Under the pieces are notes generated by a model. It had not been told where the DNA came from. It saw only the letters and a program-made list of their open reading frames with translations, and searched no databases. The translations under genes were made by a program, and so were the position numbers. DNA of 64,000 bases from Ulva prolifera (Eukaryota; Chlorophyta; Ulvophyceae; Ulvales; Ulvaceae), in NCBI GenBank assembly GCA_023078555.1, contig JALAAN010000010.1, positions 558,001 to 622,000 on the forward strand, written 5' to 3'. The number at the start of each line of letters is the position of its first letter. Positions within the stretch are counted from its first letter, which is position 1. Positions 1 to 10,080 of the stretch are shown here, in pieces.

Positions 1-208
1 GTGATAAGTCAGGGCTAGGGCTGCTATCAATGTTGAAATGGCAGCACGCTCTCCCGCCACTCATGCAGAAATCTCGCCCTCGCAAAAACAGGTTCCCAAC
101 CTCACGTTAGGGGCTGAATCTTTGCACATGATGCTATCTATGTCAAATTAATGTGATGTGAGGGTTTGGAGGCAATCAAGTGATAACTCAGGGCTAGGGC
201 TGCTTTAA

Positions 209-388
209 ATGTTGAAATGGCAGCGTGCTCCCAAGCCACTCATGCAGAAATCTCGCACCTCACAAAAACAGGTTCCCATCCTCACCTTAGGGGCTGAATC
301 TTTGCACATGATGCTCTCTATGTCAAAGGAATGTGGTGTAGAAGTTTGGAGGCAATCAAGTGATAAGTCAGGGCTAGGGCTGCTATCA
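209..388 (+). repeat. Reference monomer, class Ak (180 bp)
   Basis: Class A derivative with CCCAAGCC in place of CCCATGCC and CCATCCTCAC in place of CCAACCTCAC. The two changes travel together and almost always precede a B monomer, forming a 359-bp dimer. A subset between 25.8 and 40.7 kb also carries ATGTTGGAATGG at the start. Confidence 0.9.
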
Positions 389-567
389 ATGTTGAAATGG
401 CAGCACGCTCTCCCGCCACTCATGCAGAAATCTCGCCCTCGCAAAAACAGGTTCCCAACCTCACGTTAGGGGCTGAATCTTTGCACATGATGCTATCTAT
501 GTCAAATTAATGTGATGTGAGGGTTTGGAGGCAATCAAGTGATAACTCAGGGCTAGGGCTGCTTTAA
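389..567 (+). repeat. Reference monomer, class B marker (179 bp)
   Basis: One base shorter than class A because CTCGCACCTCAC is CTCGCCCTCGC (CTCGCCCTCAC in other B copies). Carries GCTATCTATG, then AATTAATGTGATGTGAGGG where other monomers read GGAATGTGG, then GATAACTC and the end CTTTAA. The end creates TTTAAA with the next monomer. B monomers are the phase markers of the array. Confidence 0.92.
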
Positions 568-747
568 ATGTTGAAATGGCAGCGTGCTCCCATGCCACTC
601 ATGCAGAAATCTCGCACCTCACAAAAACAGGTTCCCAACCTCACCTTAGGGGCTGAATCTTTGCACATGATGCTCTCTATGTCAAAGGAATGTGGTGTAG
701 AAGTTTGGAGGCAATCAAGTGATAAATCAGGGCTAGGGCTGCTATCA
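568..747 (+). repeat. Reference monomer, class A (180 bp)
   Basis: Follows a B monomer across a TTTAAA junction. Diagnostic states: CGTGCTCCCATG at positions 16-27, CTCGCACCTCAC at 45-56, CCTTAGGGG from 77, GGTGTAGAAG from 127, end GGGCTGCTATCA. Nearly every block in the window opens with this class or a close derivative. Confidence 0.9.
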
Positions 748-927
748 ATGTTGAAATGGCAGCGCGCTCTCCCGCCACTCATGCAGAAATCCCGCGCCTC
801 ACAAAAACAGGTTCCCAACCTCACGTTAGGGGCTGAATCTTTGCACATGATGCTCTCTTTGTCAAAGGAATGTGGTCTAGAAGTTTGGAGGCAATCAAGT
901 GATAAGTCAGGGCAAGGGTTGCTATCA
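748..927 (+). repeat. Reference monomer, class C (180 bp)
   Basis: CGCGCTCTCCCG at 16-27, CCCGCGCCTCAC at 45-56, ACGTTAGGGG, CTCTTTGTC instead of CTCTATGTC, and GGTCTAGAAG. Contains an 8-bp palindrome AGCGCGCT (761-768) and a near-palindrome CTTTGTCAAAG (857-867). The Cm variant starts ATGATGAAATGG. Confidence 0.88.
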
Positions 928-1107
928 ATGTTGAAAAGGCAGCGCGCTCTCCCGCCCCTCATGCAGAAATCCCGCGCCTCACAAAAACAGGTTCCCAACC
1001 TCACGTTTGGGGCTGAATCTTTGCACATGATACTCTCTATGTCAAAGGAATGTGGTGTAGAAGTTTGGAGGCAATCAAGTGATAAGTCAGGGCTAGGGCT
1101 GCTTTAA
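928..1107 (+). repeat. Reference monomer, class D (180 bp)
   Basis: Marked by GAAAAGGCAG (T to A at position 10), CCGCCCCTC, GTTTGGGG and GATACTCTC. This copy unusually ends CTTTAA without being a B monomer, so it also creates a TTTAAA junction; the copy at 5061 does the same. A later subset reads GTCATGTAG and sits directly before B monomers. Confidence 0.85.
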
Positions 1108-1466
1108 ATGTTGAAATGGCAGCGTGCTCCCATGCCACTCATGCAGAAATCTCGCACCTCACAAAAACAGGTTCCCAACCTCACGTTAGGGGCTGAATCT
1201 TTGCACATGATACTCTCTATGTCACAGGAATGTGGTCTAGAAGTTTGGAGGCAATCAAGTGATAAGTCAGGGCAAGGGCTCCTATCAATGTTGAAATGGC
1301 AGCGCGCTCTCCCGCCACTCATGCAGAAATCTCGCCCTCACAAAAACAGGTTCCCAACCTCACGTTAAGGGCTGAATCTTTGCACATGATGCTATCTATG
1401 TCAAATTAATGTGATGTGAGGGTTTGGAGGCAATCAAGTGATAACTCAGGGCTAGGGCTGCTTTAA
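1108..1466 (+). repeat. Block A-like, B-like dimer (359 bp)
   Basis: The first monomer starts as class A but has CGTTAGGGG, GATACTC, TCACAGG, GGTCTAG and the end CTCCTATCA. The second is a 179-bp B-like monomer with CGCGCTC, CTCGCCCTCAC and GTTAAGGGC. This B form is typical of 1.3-37 kb, against the CACGCTC form inside 359-bp dimers. Confidence 0.85.
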
Positions 1467-2185
1467 ATGTTGAAATGGCAGCAAGCTCCCATGCCACTCA
1501 TGCAGAAATCTCGCACCTCACAAAAACAGGTTCCCAACCTCACCTTAGGGGCTGAATCTTTGCACATGATGCTCTCTATGTCAAAGGAATGTGGTGTAGA
1601 AGTTTGGAGGCAATCAAGTGATAAGTCAGGGCTAGGGCTGCTATCAATGATGAAATGGCAGCGCGCTCTCCCGCCACTCATGCAGAAATCCCGCGCCTCA
1701 CAAAAACAGGTTCCCAACCTCACGTTAGGGGCTGAATCTTTGCACATGATGCTCTCTTTGTCAAAGGAATGTGGTCTAGAAATTTGGAGGCAATCAAGTG
1801 ATAAGTCAGGGCTAGGGCTGCTATCAATGTTGAAATGTCAGCTGGCTCCCATGCCACTCATGCAAAAATCTCGCGCCTCACAAAAACATGTTCCCAACCT
1901 CATTTTTGAGGCTGAATCTTTGCACATGATGCTCTCTATGTCACAGGAATGTGGTCTAGAAGTTTGGAGGCAATCAAGTGACAAGTCAGGGCAAGGGCTC
2001 CTATCAATGTTGAAATGGCAGCGCGCTCTCCCGCCACTCATGCAGAAATCTCGCCCTCACAAAAACAGGTTCCCAACCTCACGTTAAGGGCTGAATCTTT
2101 GCACATGATGCTATCTATGTCAAATTAATGTGATGTGAGGGTTTGGAGGCAATCAAGTGATAACTCAGGGCTAGGGCTGCTTTAA
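1467..2185 (+). repeat. Block A, Cm, E, B-like (719 bp), duplicated next door
   Basis: Four monomers. The A copy has the private CAGCAAGCTCCC, which recurs only at the start of the next block (2186). Bases 1467-1999 match 2186-2718 at a 719-bp shift; the one difference I noticed is GAAATGTCAG (1838) against GAAATGGCAG (2557). The match extends back through the preceding B-like monomer, so this is a tandem duplication. Confidence 0.85.
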
Positions 2186-2545
2186 ATGTTGAAATGGCAG
2201 CAAGCTCCCATGCCACTCATGCAGAAATCTCGCACCTCACAAAAACAGGTTCCCAACCTCACCTTAGGGGCTGAATCTTTGCACATGATGCTCTCTATGT
2301 CAAAGGAATGTGGTGTAGAAGTTTGGAGGCAATCAAGTGATAAGTCAGGGCTAGGGCTGCTATCAATGATGAAATGGCAGCGCGCTCTCCCGCCACTCAT
2401 GCAGAAATCCCGCGCCTCACAAAAACAGGTTCCCAACCTCACGTTAGGGGCTGAATCTTTGCACATGATGCTCTCTTTGTCAAAGGAATGTGGTCTAGAA
2501 ATTTGGAGGCAATCAAGTGATAAGTCAGGGCTAGGGCTGCTATCA

Positions 2546-2725
2546 ATGTTGAAATGGCAGCTGGCTCCCATGCCACTCATGCAAAAATCTCGCGCCTCAC
2601 AAAAACATGTTCCCAACCTCATTTTTGAGGCTGAATCTTTGCACATGATGCTCTCTATGTCACAGGAATGTGGTCTAGAAGTTTGGAGGCAATCAAGTGA
2701 CAAGTCAGGGCAAGGGCTGCTATCA
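2546..2725 (+). repeat. Reference monomer, class E (180 bp)
   Basis: CAGCTGGCTCCC near the start, GCAAAAATC instead of GCAGAAATC, AACATG instead of AACAGG, and CATTTTTGAGG instead of CACGTTAGGGG. Followed by TCACAGG and GTGACAAG. Common at 12-21 kb, usually with CGTGCTCCC or CGCGCTCCC in place of CTGGCTCCC, and scattered singly in the right contig (30.3, 36.9, 43.0, 52.7 kb). Confidence 0.85.
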
Positions 2726-2905
2726 ATGTTGAAATGGCAGCGCGCTCTCCCGCCACACATGCAGAAATCCCGCGCCTCACAAAAACATGTTCCCAACCTC
2801 ACGTTAGGGGCTGAATCTTTGCACATGATGCTCTCTATGTCAAAGGAACGTGGTCTAGAAGTTTGGAGGCAATCAAGTGATAAGTCAGGGCTAGGGCGGC
2901 CATCA
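2726..2905 (+). repeat. Reference monomer, class F (180 bp)
   Basis: CCGCCACACATG (elsewhere CCGCCACTCATG) combined with CCCGCGCC and AACATGTTCCC. Usually followed by class G. This copy has the private states GGAACGTGG and GGGCGGCCATCA. Confidence 0.85.
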
Positions 2906-3085
2906 ATGTTGAAATGGCAGCGTGCTCCCATGCCACTCATGCAGAAATCCCGCGCCTCACAAAAACATGTTCACACCATCACGTTAGGGGCTGAATCTTT
3001 GCACATGATGCTCTCTATGTCAAAGGAATGTGGTCTAGAAGTTTGGAGGCAATCAAGTGATAAGTCAGGGCTAGGGCTGCTATCA
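2906..3085 (+). repeat. Reference monomer, class G (180 bp)
   Basis: CGTGCTCCCATG with CCCGCGCC and AACATGTTC, then CACACCATCAC; other G copies read CACAACATCAC or CCCAACATCAC. Typically preceded by an end reading CTGCCATCA and followed by class H. Confidence 0.85.
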
Positions 3086-3264
3086 ATGTTGAAATGGCAG
3101 CGTGCTCCCATGCCCCTCATGCAGAAATCTCGCCCTCACAAAAACAGGTTCCCAACCTCACGTTCGGGGCTGAATCTTTGCACATGATGCTCTCTATGTC
3201 AAAGGAATGTGGTGTAGAAGTTTGGAGGCAATCAAGTGATAAGTCAGGGCTAGGGCTGCTATCA
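3086..3264 (+). repeat. Reference monomer, class H (179 bp)
   Basis: CGTGCTCCCATGCCCCTC, the one-base-shorter CTCGCCCTCAC and GTTCGGGG, but with GGAATGTGG, so it is short like B yet lacks the B marker and the TTTAAA end. Confidence 0.85.
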
Positions 3265-3982
3265 ATGTTGAAATGGCAGCGTGCTCCCATGCCCCTCATG
3301 CAGAAATCCCGCGCCTCACAAAAACATGTTCCCAACCTCACGTTAGGGGCTGAATCTTTGCACATGATGCTCTCTATGTCAAAGGAATGTGGTGTAGAAG
3401 TTTGGAGGCCATCAAGTGATAAGTCAGGGCAAGGGTTGCTATCAATTTTGAAAAGGCAGCGCGCTCTCCCGCCCCTCATGCAGAAATCCCGCGCCTCACA
3501 AAAACAGGTTCCCAACCTCACGTTAGGGGCTGAATCTTTGCACATGATACTCTCTATGTCACAGGAATGTGGTCTAGAAGTTTGGAGGCAATCAAGTGAT
3601 AAGTCAGGGCAAGGGCTCCTATCAATGTTGAAATGGCAGCGCGCTCTCCCGCCACTCATGTAGAAATCTCGCCCTCACAAAAACAGGTTCCCAACCTCAC
3701 GTTAGGGGCTGAATCTTTGCACATGATGCTCTCTATGTCAAAGGAATGTGGTCTAGAAGTTTGGAGGCAATCAAGTGACAAGTCAGGGCAAGGGTTGCTA
3801 TCAATGTTGAAATGGCAGCACGCTCTCCCGCCACTCATGCAGAAATCTCGCCCTCGCAAAAACAGGTTCCCAACCTCACGTTAGGGGCTGAATCTTTGCA
3901 CATGATGCTATCTATGTCAAATTAATGTGATGTGAGGGTTTGGAGGCAATCAAGTGATAACTCAGGGCTAGGGCTGCTTTAA

Positions 3983-4700
3983 ATGTTGAAATGGCAGCGT
4001 GCTCCCATGCCACTCATGCAGAAATCTCGCACCTCACAAAAACAGGTTCCCATCCTCACCTTAGGGGCTGAATCTTTGCACATGATGCTCTCTATGTCAA
4101 AGGAATGTGGTGTAGAAGTTTGGAGGCAATCAAGTGATAAGTCAGGGCTAGGGCTGCTATCAATGTTGAAATGGCAGCACGCTCTCCCGCCACTCATGCA
4201 GAAATCTCGCCCTCGCAAAAACAGGTTCCCAACCTCACGTTAGGGGCTGAATCTTTGCACATGATGCTATCTATGTTAAATTAATGTGATGTGAGGGTTT
4301 GGAGGCAATCAAGTGATAACTCAGGGCTAGGGCTGCTTTAAATGTTGAAATGGCAGCGTGCTCCCAAGCCACTCATGCAGAAATCTCGCACCTCACAAAA
4401 ACAGGTTCCCATCCTCACCTTAGGGGCTGAATCTTTGCACATGATGCTCTCTATGTCAAAGGAATGTGGTGTAGAAGTTTGGAGGCAATCAAGTGATAAG
4501 TCAGGGCTAGGGCTGCTATCAATGTTGAAATGGCAGCACGCTCTCCCGCCACTCATGCAGAAATCTCGCCCTCGCAAAAACAGGTTCCCAACCTCACGTT
4601 AGGGGCTGAATCTTTGCACATGATGCTATCTATGTCAAATTAATGTGATGTGAGGGTTTGGAGGCAATCAAGTGATAACTCAGGGCTAGGGCTGCTTTAA
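3983..4700 (+). repeat. Two A-B dimers (718 bp)
   Basis: The first dimer starts with an A-type monomer reading CCCATGCC but CCATCCTCAC, intermediate between A and Ak. The second is a standard Ak-B dimer equivalent to 209-567. Confidence 0.88.
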
Positions 4701-5240
4701 ATGTTGAAATGGCAGCGTGCTCCCATGCCACTCATGCAGAAATCTCGCACCTCACAAAAACAGGTTCCCAACCTCACCTTAGGGGCTGAATCTTTGCACA
4801 TGATGCTCTCTATGTCAAAGGAATGTGGTGTAGAAGTTTGGAGGCAATCAAGTGATAAATCAGGGCTAGGGCTGCTATCAATGTTGAAATGGCAGCGCGC
4901 TCTCCCGCCACTCATGCAGAAATCCCGCGCCTCACAAAAACAGGTTCCCAACCTCACGTTAGGGGCTGAATCTTTGCACATGATGCTCTCTTTGTCAAAG
5001 GAATGTGGTCTAGAAGTTTGGAGGCAATCAAGTGATAAGTCAGGGCAAGGGTTGCTATCAATGTTGAAAAGGCAGCGCGCTCTCCCGCCCCTCATGCAGA
5101 AATCCCGCGCCTCACAAAAACAGGTTCCCAACCTCACGTTTGGGGCTGAATCTTTGCACATGATACTCTCTATGTCAAAGGAATGTGGTGTAGAAGTTTG
5201 GAGGCAATCAAGTGATAAGTCAGGGCTAGGGCTGCTTTAA
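4701..5240 (+). repeat. Second copy of block A, C, D (540 bp)
   Basis: Matches 568-1107 at a shift of 4133 bp, including the unusual CTTTAA end of the D monomer and GATAAATC in the A monomer. The match breaks down in the next monomer near 5320. Confidence 0.88.
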
Positions 5241-6678
5241 ATGTTGAAATGGCAGCGTGCTCCCATGCCACTCATGCAGAAATCTCGCACCTCACAAAAA
5301 CAGGTTCCCAACCTCACCTTAGGGGCTGAATCTTTGCACATGATGCTCTCTATGTCAAAGGAATGTGGTCTAGAAGTTTGGAGGCAATCAAGTGACAAGT
5401 CAGGGCAAGGGCTGCTATCAATGTTGAAATGGCAGCGCGCTCTCCCGCCACTCATGCAGAAATCCCGCGCTTCACAAAAACAGGTTCCCAACCTCACGTT
5501 AGGGGCTGAATCTTTGCACATGATACTCTCTTTGTCAAAGGAATGTGGTCTAGAAGTTTGGAGGCAATCAAGTGATAAGTCAGGGCAAGGGTTGCTATCA
5601 ATGTTGAAAAGGCAGCGCGCTCTCCCGCCCCTCATGCAGAAATCCCGCGCCTCACAAAAACAGGTTCCCAACCTCACGTTAGGGGCTGAATCTTTGCACA
5701 TGATACTCTCTATGTCAAAGGAATGTGGTGTAGAAGTTTGGAGGCAATCAAGTGACAAGTCAGGGCAAGGGCTGCTATCAATGTTGAAAAGGCAGCGCGC
5801 TCTCCCGCCCCTCATGCAGAAATCTCGCCCTCACAAAAACAGGTTCCCAACCTCACGTTAGGGGCTGAATCTTTGCACATGATGCTCTCTATGTCAAAGG
5901 AATGTGGTGTAGAAGTTTGGAGGCAATCAAGTGATAAGTCAGGGCAAGGGTTGCTATCAATGTTGAAATGGCAGCGCGCTCTCCCGCAACTCATGCAGAA
6001 ATCCCGCGCCTCACAAAAACAGGTTCCCAACCTCACGTTAGGGGCTGAATCTTTGCACATGATGCTCTCTTTGTCAAAGGAATGTGGTGTAGAAGTTTGG
6101 AGGCAATCAAGTGATAAGTCAGGGCAAGGGTTGCTATCAAGGTTGAAAAGGCAGCGCGCTCTCCCGCCCCTCATGCAGAAATCCCGCGCCTCACAAAAAC
6201 AGGTTCCCAACCTCACGTTAGGGGCTGAATCTTTGCACATGATGCTCTCTATGTCAAAGGAATGTGGTCTAGAAGTTTGGAGGCAATCAAGTGACAAGTC
6301 AGGGCAAGGGCTGCTATCAATGTTGAAATGGCAGCGCGCTCTCCCGCCACTCATGCAGAAATCCCGCGCTTCACAAAAACAGGTTCCCAACCTCACGTTA
6401 GGGGCTGAATCTTTGCACATGATACTCTCTATGTCACAGGAATGTGGTCTAGAAGTTTGGAGGCAATCAAGTGATAAGTCAGGGCAAGGGCTCCTATCAA
6501 TGTTGAAATGGCAGCGCGCTCTCCCGCCACTCATGCAGAAATCTCGCCCTCACAAAAACAGGTTCCCAACCTCACGTTAAGGGCTGAATCTTTGCACATG
6601 ATGCTATCTATGTCAAATTAATGTGATGTGAGGGTTTGGAGGCAATCAAGTGATAACTCAGGGCTAGGGCTGCTTTAA
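5241..6678 (+). repeat. Eight-monomer block (1438 bp)
   Basis: A, a C-like monomer with CGCTTCAC, three D-type monomers and C-like intermediates, closed by a 179-bp B-like monomer at 6500. Private states include CCCGCAACTC (monomer 5960) and ATCAAGGTTG at 6140, where the usual ATG start of the monomer is AGG. Confidence 0.8.
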
Positions 6679-8119
6679 ATGTTGAAATGGCAGCGTGCTC
6701 CCATGCCACTCATGCAGAAATCTCGCACCTCACAAAAACAGGTTCCCAACCTCACCTTAGGGGCTGAATCTTTGCACATGATGCTCTCTATGTCAAAGGA
6801 ATGTGGTGTAGAAGTTTGGAGGCAATCAAGTGACAAGTCAGGGCAAGGGCTGCTATCAATGTTGAAATGGCAGCGCGCTCTCCCGCCACTCATGCAGAAA
6901 TCCCGCGCTTCACAAAAACAGGTTCCCAACCTCACGTTAGGGGCTGAATCTTTGCACATGATACTCTCTTTGTCAAAGGAATGTGGTCTAGAAGTTTGGA
7001 GGCAATCAAGTGATAAGTCAGGGCAAGGGCTTGCTATCAATGTTGAAATGGCAGCGCGCTCTCCCGCCACTCATGCAGAAATCCCGCGCCTCACAAAAAC
7101 AGGTTCCCAACCTCACGTTAGGGGCTGAATCTTTGCACATGATGCTCTCTATGTCAAAGGAATGTGGTGTAGAAGTTTGGAGGCAATCAAGTGATAAGTC
7201 AGGGCAAGGGCTGCTATCAATGTTGAAATGGCAGCGCGCTCTCCCGCCACTCATGCAGAAATCTCGCCCTCACAAAAACAGGTTCCCAACCTCACGTTAG
7301 GGGCTGAATCTTTGCACATGATGCTCTCTATGTCAAAGGAATGTGGTGTAGAAGTTTGGAGGCAATCAAGTGATAAGTCAGGGCTAAGGGCTGCTATCAA
7401 TGTTGAAATGGCAGCGCGCTCTCCCGCCACTCATGCAGAAATCCCGCGCCTCACAAAAACAGGTTCCCAACCTCACGTTAGGGGCTGAATCTTTGCACAT
7501 GATGCTCTCTTTGTCAAAGGAATGTGGTGTAGAAGTTTGGAGGCAATCAAGTGATAAGTCAGGGCTAGGGCTGCTATCAATGTTGAAATGGCAGCGCGCT
7601 CTCCCGCCACTCATGCAGAAATCCCGCGCCTCACAAAAACAGGTTCCCAACCTCACGTTAGGGGCTGAATCTTTGCACATGATGCTCTCTATGTCAAAGG
7701 AATGTGGTCTAGAAGTTTGGAGGCAATCAAGTGACAAGTCAGGGCAAGGGCTGCTATCAATGTTGAAATGGCAGCGCGCTCTCCCGCCACTCATGCAGAA
7801 ATCCCGCGCCTCACAAAAACAGGTTCCCAACCTCACGTTAGGGGCTGAATCTTTGCACATGATACTCTCTATGTCACAGGAATGTGGTCTAGAAGTTTGG
7901 AGGCAATCAAGTGATAAGTCAGGGCTAGGGCTGCCTATCAATGTTGAAATGGCAGCGCGCTCTCCCGCCACTCATGCAGAAATCTCGCCCTCACAAAAAC
8001 AGGTTCCCAACCTCACGTTAAGGGGCTGAATCTTTGCACATGATGCTATCTATGTCAAATTAATGTGATGTAGAGGTTTGGAGGCAATCAAGTGATAACT
8101 CAGGGCTAGGGCTGCTTAA
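6679..8119 (+). repeat. Eight-monomer block with single-base insertions
   Basis: Monomer starts at 6679, 6859, 7040, 7220, 7400, 7580, 7760 and 7941. Extra bases occur in GGGCTTGCTATC (near 7030), GGGCTAAGGGC (near 7386), CTGCCTATC (near 7934) and GTTAAGGGGC (near 8020); the closing junction is CTTAAATG, one T short. Most of the rest of the array shows no such indels. Confidence 0.8.
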
Positions 8120-9553
8120 ATGTTGAAATGGCAGCGTGCTCCCATGCCACTCATGCAGAAATCTCGCACCTCACAAAAACAGGTTCCCAACCTCACCTTA
8201 GGGGCTGAATCTTTGCACATGATGCTCTCTATGTCAAAGGAATGTGGTGTAGAAGTTTGGAGGCAATCAAGTGATAAGTCAGGGCTAGGGCTGCTATCAA
8301 TGTTGAAATGGCAGCGCGCTCTCCCGCCACTCATGCAGAAATCCCGCGCCTCACAAAAACAGGTTCCCAACCTCACCTTAGGGGCTGAATCTTTGCACAT
8401 GATGCTCTCTTTGTCAAAGGAATGTGGTCTAGAAGTTTGGAGGCAATCAAGTGATAAGTCAGGGCTAGGGTTGCTATCAATGTTGAAATGGCAGCGCGCT
8501 CGCCCGCCACTCATGCAGAAATCCCGCGCCTCACAAAAACAGGTTCCCAACCTCACGTTGGGGCTGAATCTTTGCACATGATGCTCTCTATGTCAAAGGA
8601 TGTGGTGCTAGAAGTTTGGAGGCAATCAAGTGATAAGTCAGGGCTAGGGCTGCTATCAATGTTGAAATGGCAGCGTGCTCCCATGCCACTCATGCAGAAA
8701 TCTCGCACCTCACAAAAACAGGTTCCCAACCTCACTTAGGGGCTGAATCTTTGCACATGATGCTCTCTATGTCAAAGGAATGTGGTGTAGAAGTTTGGAG
8801 GCAATCAGTGATAAGTCAGGGCTAGGGCTGCTATCAATGTTGAAATGGCAGCGTGCTCCCATGCCACTCATGCAGAAATCCCGCGCCTCAGCAAAAACAT
8901 GTTCCCACCTCACGTTAGGGGCTGAATCTTTGCACATGATGCTCTCTATGTCAAAGGAATGTGGTCTAGAAGTTTGGAGGCAATCAAGTGATAAGTCAGG
9001 GCTAGGGCTGCTATCAATGTTGAAATGGCAGCGCGCTCTCCCGCCACTCATGCAGAAATCCCGCGCCTCACAAAACAGGTTCCCAACCTCACGTTAGGGG
9101 CTGAATCTTTGCACATGATGCTCTCTATGTCAAGGAATGTGGTCTAGAAGTTTGGAGGCAATCAAGTGACAAGTCAGGGCAAGGGCTGCTATCAATGTTG
9201 AAATGGCAGCGCGCTCTCCCGCCACTCATGCAGAAATCCCGCGCTCACAAAAAACAGGTTCCCAACCTCACGTTAGGGGCTGAATCTTTGCACATGATAC
9301 TCTCTATGTCACAGGAGTGTGGTCTAGAAGTTTGGAGGCAATCAAGTGATAAGTCAGGGCAAGGGCTCCTATCAATGTTGAAATGGCAGCGCGCTCTCCC
9401 GCCACTCAGGCAGAAATCTCGCCCTTACAAAAACAGGTTCCCAACCTCACGTTAAGGGCTGAATCTTTGCACATGATGCTATCTATGTCAAATTAATGTG
9501 ATGTGAGGGTTTGGAGGCAATCAAGTGATAACTCAGGGCTAGGGCTGCTTTAA
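8120..9553 (+). repeat. Eight-monomer block, indel-rich
   Basis: Starts at 8120, 8300, 8480, 8659, 8837, 9017, 9195 and 9375; lengths of 178 bp appear. Examples: CACGTTGGGG (8560), AAAGGATGTGG (8597), CACTTAGGGG (8734), GCAATCAGTG (8801), TCAGCAAAAAC (8888), CACAAAACAGG (9070), TGTCAAGGAATG (9128). The scatter of one-base losses and gains looks like uncorrected consensus error. Confidence 0.78.
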
Positions 9554-10080
9554 ATGTTGAAATGGCAGCGTGCTCCCATGCCACTCATGCAGAAATCTCG
9601 CACCTCACAAAAACAGGTTCCCAACCTCACCTTAGGGGCTGAATCTTTGCACATGATGCTCTCTATGTCAAAGGAATGTGGTGTAGAAGTTTGGAGGCAA
9701 TCAAGTGATAAGTCAGGGCTAGGGCTGCTATCAATGATGAAATGGCAGCGCGCTCTCCCGCCACTCATGCAGAAATCCCGCGCCTCACAAAAACAGGTTC
9801 CCAACCTCACGTTAGGGGCTGAATCTTTGCACATGATGCTCTCTTTGTCAAAGGAATGTGGTCTAGAAATTTGGAGGCAATCAAGTGATAAGTCAGGGCT
9901 AGGGCTGCTATCAATGTTGAAATGGCAGCGCGCTCTCCCGCCACACATGCAGAAATCCCGCGCCTCACAAAAACATGTTCCCAACCTCACGTTAGGGGCT
10001 GAATCTTTGCACATGATGCTCTCTATGTCAAAGGAATGTGGTGTAGAAGTTTGGAGGCAATCAAGTGATAAGTCAGGGCT

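Larger units (their letters stand above)
30..567 (+). repeat. Block B, Ak, B
   Basis: One B monomer followed by one Ak-B dimer. The 359-bp dimer is the commonest block in the window. This stretch recurs at 4163-4700; the only difference I noticed is GTCAAATTAA here against GTTAAATTAA there (position 4277). Confidence 0.9.
568..1107 (+). repeat. Block A, C, D closed by a non-B TTTAAA end
   Basis: Three 180-bp monomers (540 bp). It ends in CTTTAA without the B marker sequence, so the TTTAAA boundary and the B marker have separated by exchange. Copied at 4701-5240. Confidence 0.88.
2186..3982 (+). repeat. Ten-monomer block A, Cm, E, F, G, H and four mixed monomers (1797 bp)
   Basis: The order A-Cm-E-F-G-H recurs at 11892-12970, suggesting an ancestral six-monomer order for the left contig. 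After H come two 180-bp monomers (3265, 3445), a 179-bp one (3625) and a B (3804). The 3625 copy has CATGTAG in place of CATGCAG, a private change. Confidence 0.85.

Noticed and set aside
115-140. Transcription-factor-like words (GGAATG as in TEAD sites, CTTTG as in TCF/SOX sites, CACGTG E-box)
   Set aside because: Six-base words recur by chance and are then multiplied by the array. CACGTG is a single mutation spread in six copies. It is useful as a lineage tag, but nothing indicates regulation.
160-200. Telomere-like strings (GGGCTAGGG, TTAGGGG)
   Set aside because: They occur once per monomer inside the satellite and never as tandem hexamers or heptamers; there are too few G-runs close together for a quadruplex.
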